A stretch of DNA of 56,164 nt from a bacterium. GTDB lineage: Bacteria > Hydrothermota > Tepidihabitantia > SM23-42 > JAOAFX01. Below are positions 55,244-56,164 of this stretch, piece by piece. The position numbers and the translations under genes are program-made. The notes below the pieces were generated by a model. It made no database searches. It had not been told where the DNA came from and saw only the letters and a list, made by a program, of their open reading frames with translations. The stretch spans positions 1 through 56,164 of the forward strand of contig DASVHD010000048.1 in NCBI GenBank assembly GCA_036382775.1, given 5' to 3'. How positions within the stretch are numbered: the stretch's first letter is position 1; the number at the start of each line of letters is the position of its first letter.

Positions 55244-56164
55244 ATGAAACATTGTTTTAGTATAGTACTAAGTATCGTGGCTGGTCTGGTTCTTGTAAGC
55301 ATGGCTCACGCGGCCCAAAGGGTGGTGGTCTGTGAAGAGTTGTATTCAGAGACCTGACCGTCTTGCCCTACAGCCAGCAGTACGCTGGCTCAAATAGCTA
55401 TAAATTATCCCGGACGCGTCGCGCTTATGGAATTGCACATAAACAGCGGCTATCCGCTATATAGTGCAGAAGCTTATCAGCGGTACCATTTCTACCGACC
55501 GCCGTACAGTGGGGGATATGCCACTCCCTGGCTTTGGTATGACGGCGATCAGCATGGCAGCTACACATACTCGCAATGGCAGACAAAGATCGTTGCTGAG
55601 ATGAATAAAGCTTCGCCATTCACATTGACCACCTGGGGAACCTACACCGCCTTCAGAGGTTCAGGCACTATATATGCTAAATTCAGGAATGATTCATCGG
55701 CAACCGTAACCGGCAAGATTCGGTTTTGCCTGACTGAAGATAGTGTTTACTATTCTGCTCCGAACGGCGACACCTGGCACAACCATGTCGTCCGAGATTA
55801 TCTTCCCGACACCGGAGGGACGTCTTTTACCCTGGCTTCTGGTGACTCCATAACCGTCTCGCGGGCTTTCACGGTTTCAGCAAGTTGGAACGAGAACAAG
55901 TGCGAGATTATAACCTGGGCTCAGAGCAACGGGTATCTTGCCGACTCGACCAGAGATATATGGCAGGGCGGGATCCAGAAGGTCACGAGCCTGGTCAATG
56001 TCGATGAAGGTAACCTGACCGAACTCAGGCCGCCCGTGCTGCTGGCGCCTAACCCTTGCGTCAACGAGGCGAAACTGTCGTTCTCGCTGTACCAGGGTCT
56101 TTCCTACACGCTGAACATCTATGACAACATGGGCCGCAGGATCAGCACGTTCAATGGTATTGCT
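55244..56164 (+). CDS. Omp28/thioredoxin-like secreted selenoprotein 2 (Sec38-x-x-Cys41), cut by window end
   Basis: Paralogue of the gene at 54015; 307 codons are visible and the frame is open at the end. AAAGGAGG precedes the ATG at 55244. The signal peptide ends AHA (about residue 23). The active-site segment VVVCEELYSET-Sec-PSC-PTASSTLAQIAINYPGRVALMELHI has UGA at 55355-55357, codon 38 exactly as in paralogue 1, giving Sec-Pro-Ser-Cys. The sequence then follows paralogue 1 closely (TPWLWYDGDQ, FTLTTWGTY, RFCLTEDSVYYSAP) into the sorting domain (NPCVNEAKLSFSL, YDNMGRRISTF). Upstream of Sec, the Cys30 is also shared. Confidence 0.87.
55372..55390 (+). promoter_or_regulatory. Candidate SECIS hairpin of Omp28-like selenoprotein 2
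   Basis: AGCCAGC-AGTAC-GCTGGCT, perfect 7-bp stem, 14 nt after the UGA, G as second loop base. The inner five pairs are shared with paralogue 1. Confidence 0.8.

Noticed and set aside
9236-55357. UGA reassigned to glycine or another amino acid, as in SR1/Gracilibacteria
   Set aside because: Many genes in the window end at UGA with homology ending there, UGA is rare inside genes, and a full Sec pathway with hairpins is present. The internal UGA sites lie where Cys is expected (SelD, Omp28-like).

Overview
The window reads as a chromosomal segment of an anaerobic, uncultured-type bacterium of the FCB kind (WOR-3/Stahlbacteria-like). The basis is the many secreted proteins ending in a type IX-style (Por) sorting domain, a PorV/PorQ-like outer membrane protein, double-cubane/2-hydroxyacyl-CoA-dehydratase-type proteins and corrinoid methyl-transfer genes. 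The taxon is an inference; no rRNA or ribosomal protein is present to fix it.

The main discovery is a selenocysteine (Sec) island. selA (44427-45857), selB (46035-47948), selD (27779-28804) and tRNA-Sec with anticodon UCA (49510-49603, minus) are all here. At least nine genes contain an in-frame UGA that the reading frame and homology run straight through: SelD itself, a small DUF4242-like protein beside it, two Asp-box (BNR) beta-propeller proteins, a third propeller protein with a Cys-Sec dyad, two multidomain proteins with a Thr-Cys-Sec-Gly motif, and two Omp28/thioredoxin-like proteins with a Sec-x-x-Cys motif. Each UGA is followed after 13-25 nt by a perfect or near-perfect 5-7 bp hairpin with a 4-5 nt loop, as expected for bacterial SECIS elements. 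Paralogues keep the hairpin, in one pair with a compensatory base change. Seven of the nine are predicted secreted proteins, and six of those (all but the window-truncated one) visibly end in a C-terminal sorting-type domain; the truncated one shows its beginning. That is an unusual class of selenoprotein.

Layout: 1-1420, a PAS histidine kinase cut by the window edge plus decayed kinase sequence. 1566-5462, a giant FG-GAP surface protein. 5574-7856, a chimeric regulator. 7988-13939, three tandem secreted selenoproteins. 13993-27634 (minus strand), housekeeping genes: AddB, AddA, DUF4388, AccA, a PorV-like protein, a conserved protein, endonuclease IV and topoisomerase I. 27779-29063, the selD operon. 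29064-29688, a repeat-rich spacer with two selenopeptide-like oddities. 30205-42981, a corrinoid methyl-transfer and ATP-driven activation region: three HgdB-like proteins, two BcrA/HgdC-type activases, a RACo-like activator, a corrinoid protein, two MtaA/UroD-type proteins, a Na+ symporter, a SAM methyltransferase and an outer membrane protein. 43066-44307, a secreted glutamine-amidotransferase-fold protein. 44427-49603, Sec machinery interrupted by an AT-rich insertion. 49920-end, four secreted selenoproteins.

Promoters are strikingly uniform: TTGAC(A/T/G/C), then 16 nt (17 in two cases), then TATAAT-like. Several sit so close to the start codon that the mRNA must be leaderless (topA, the regulator, the first BNR selenoprotein). 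Dispersed CGAAT-N4 repeats and palindromic elements occur between genes, and one palindromic family has inserted in frame inside the RACo-like gene.
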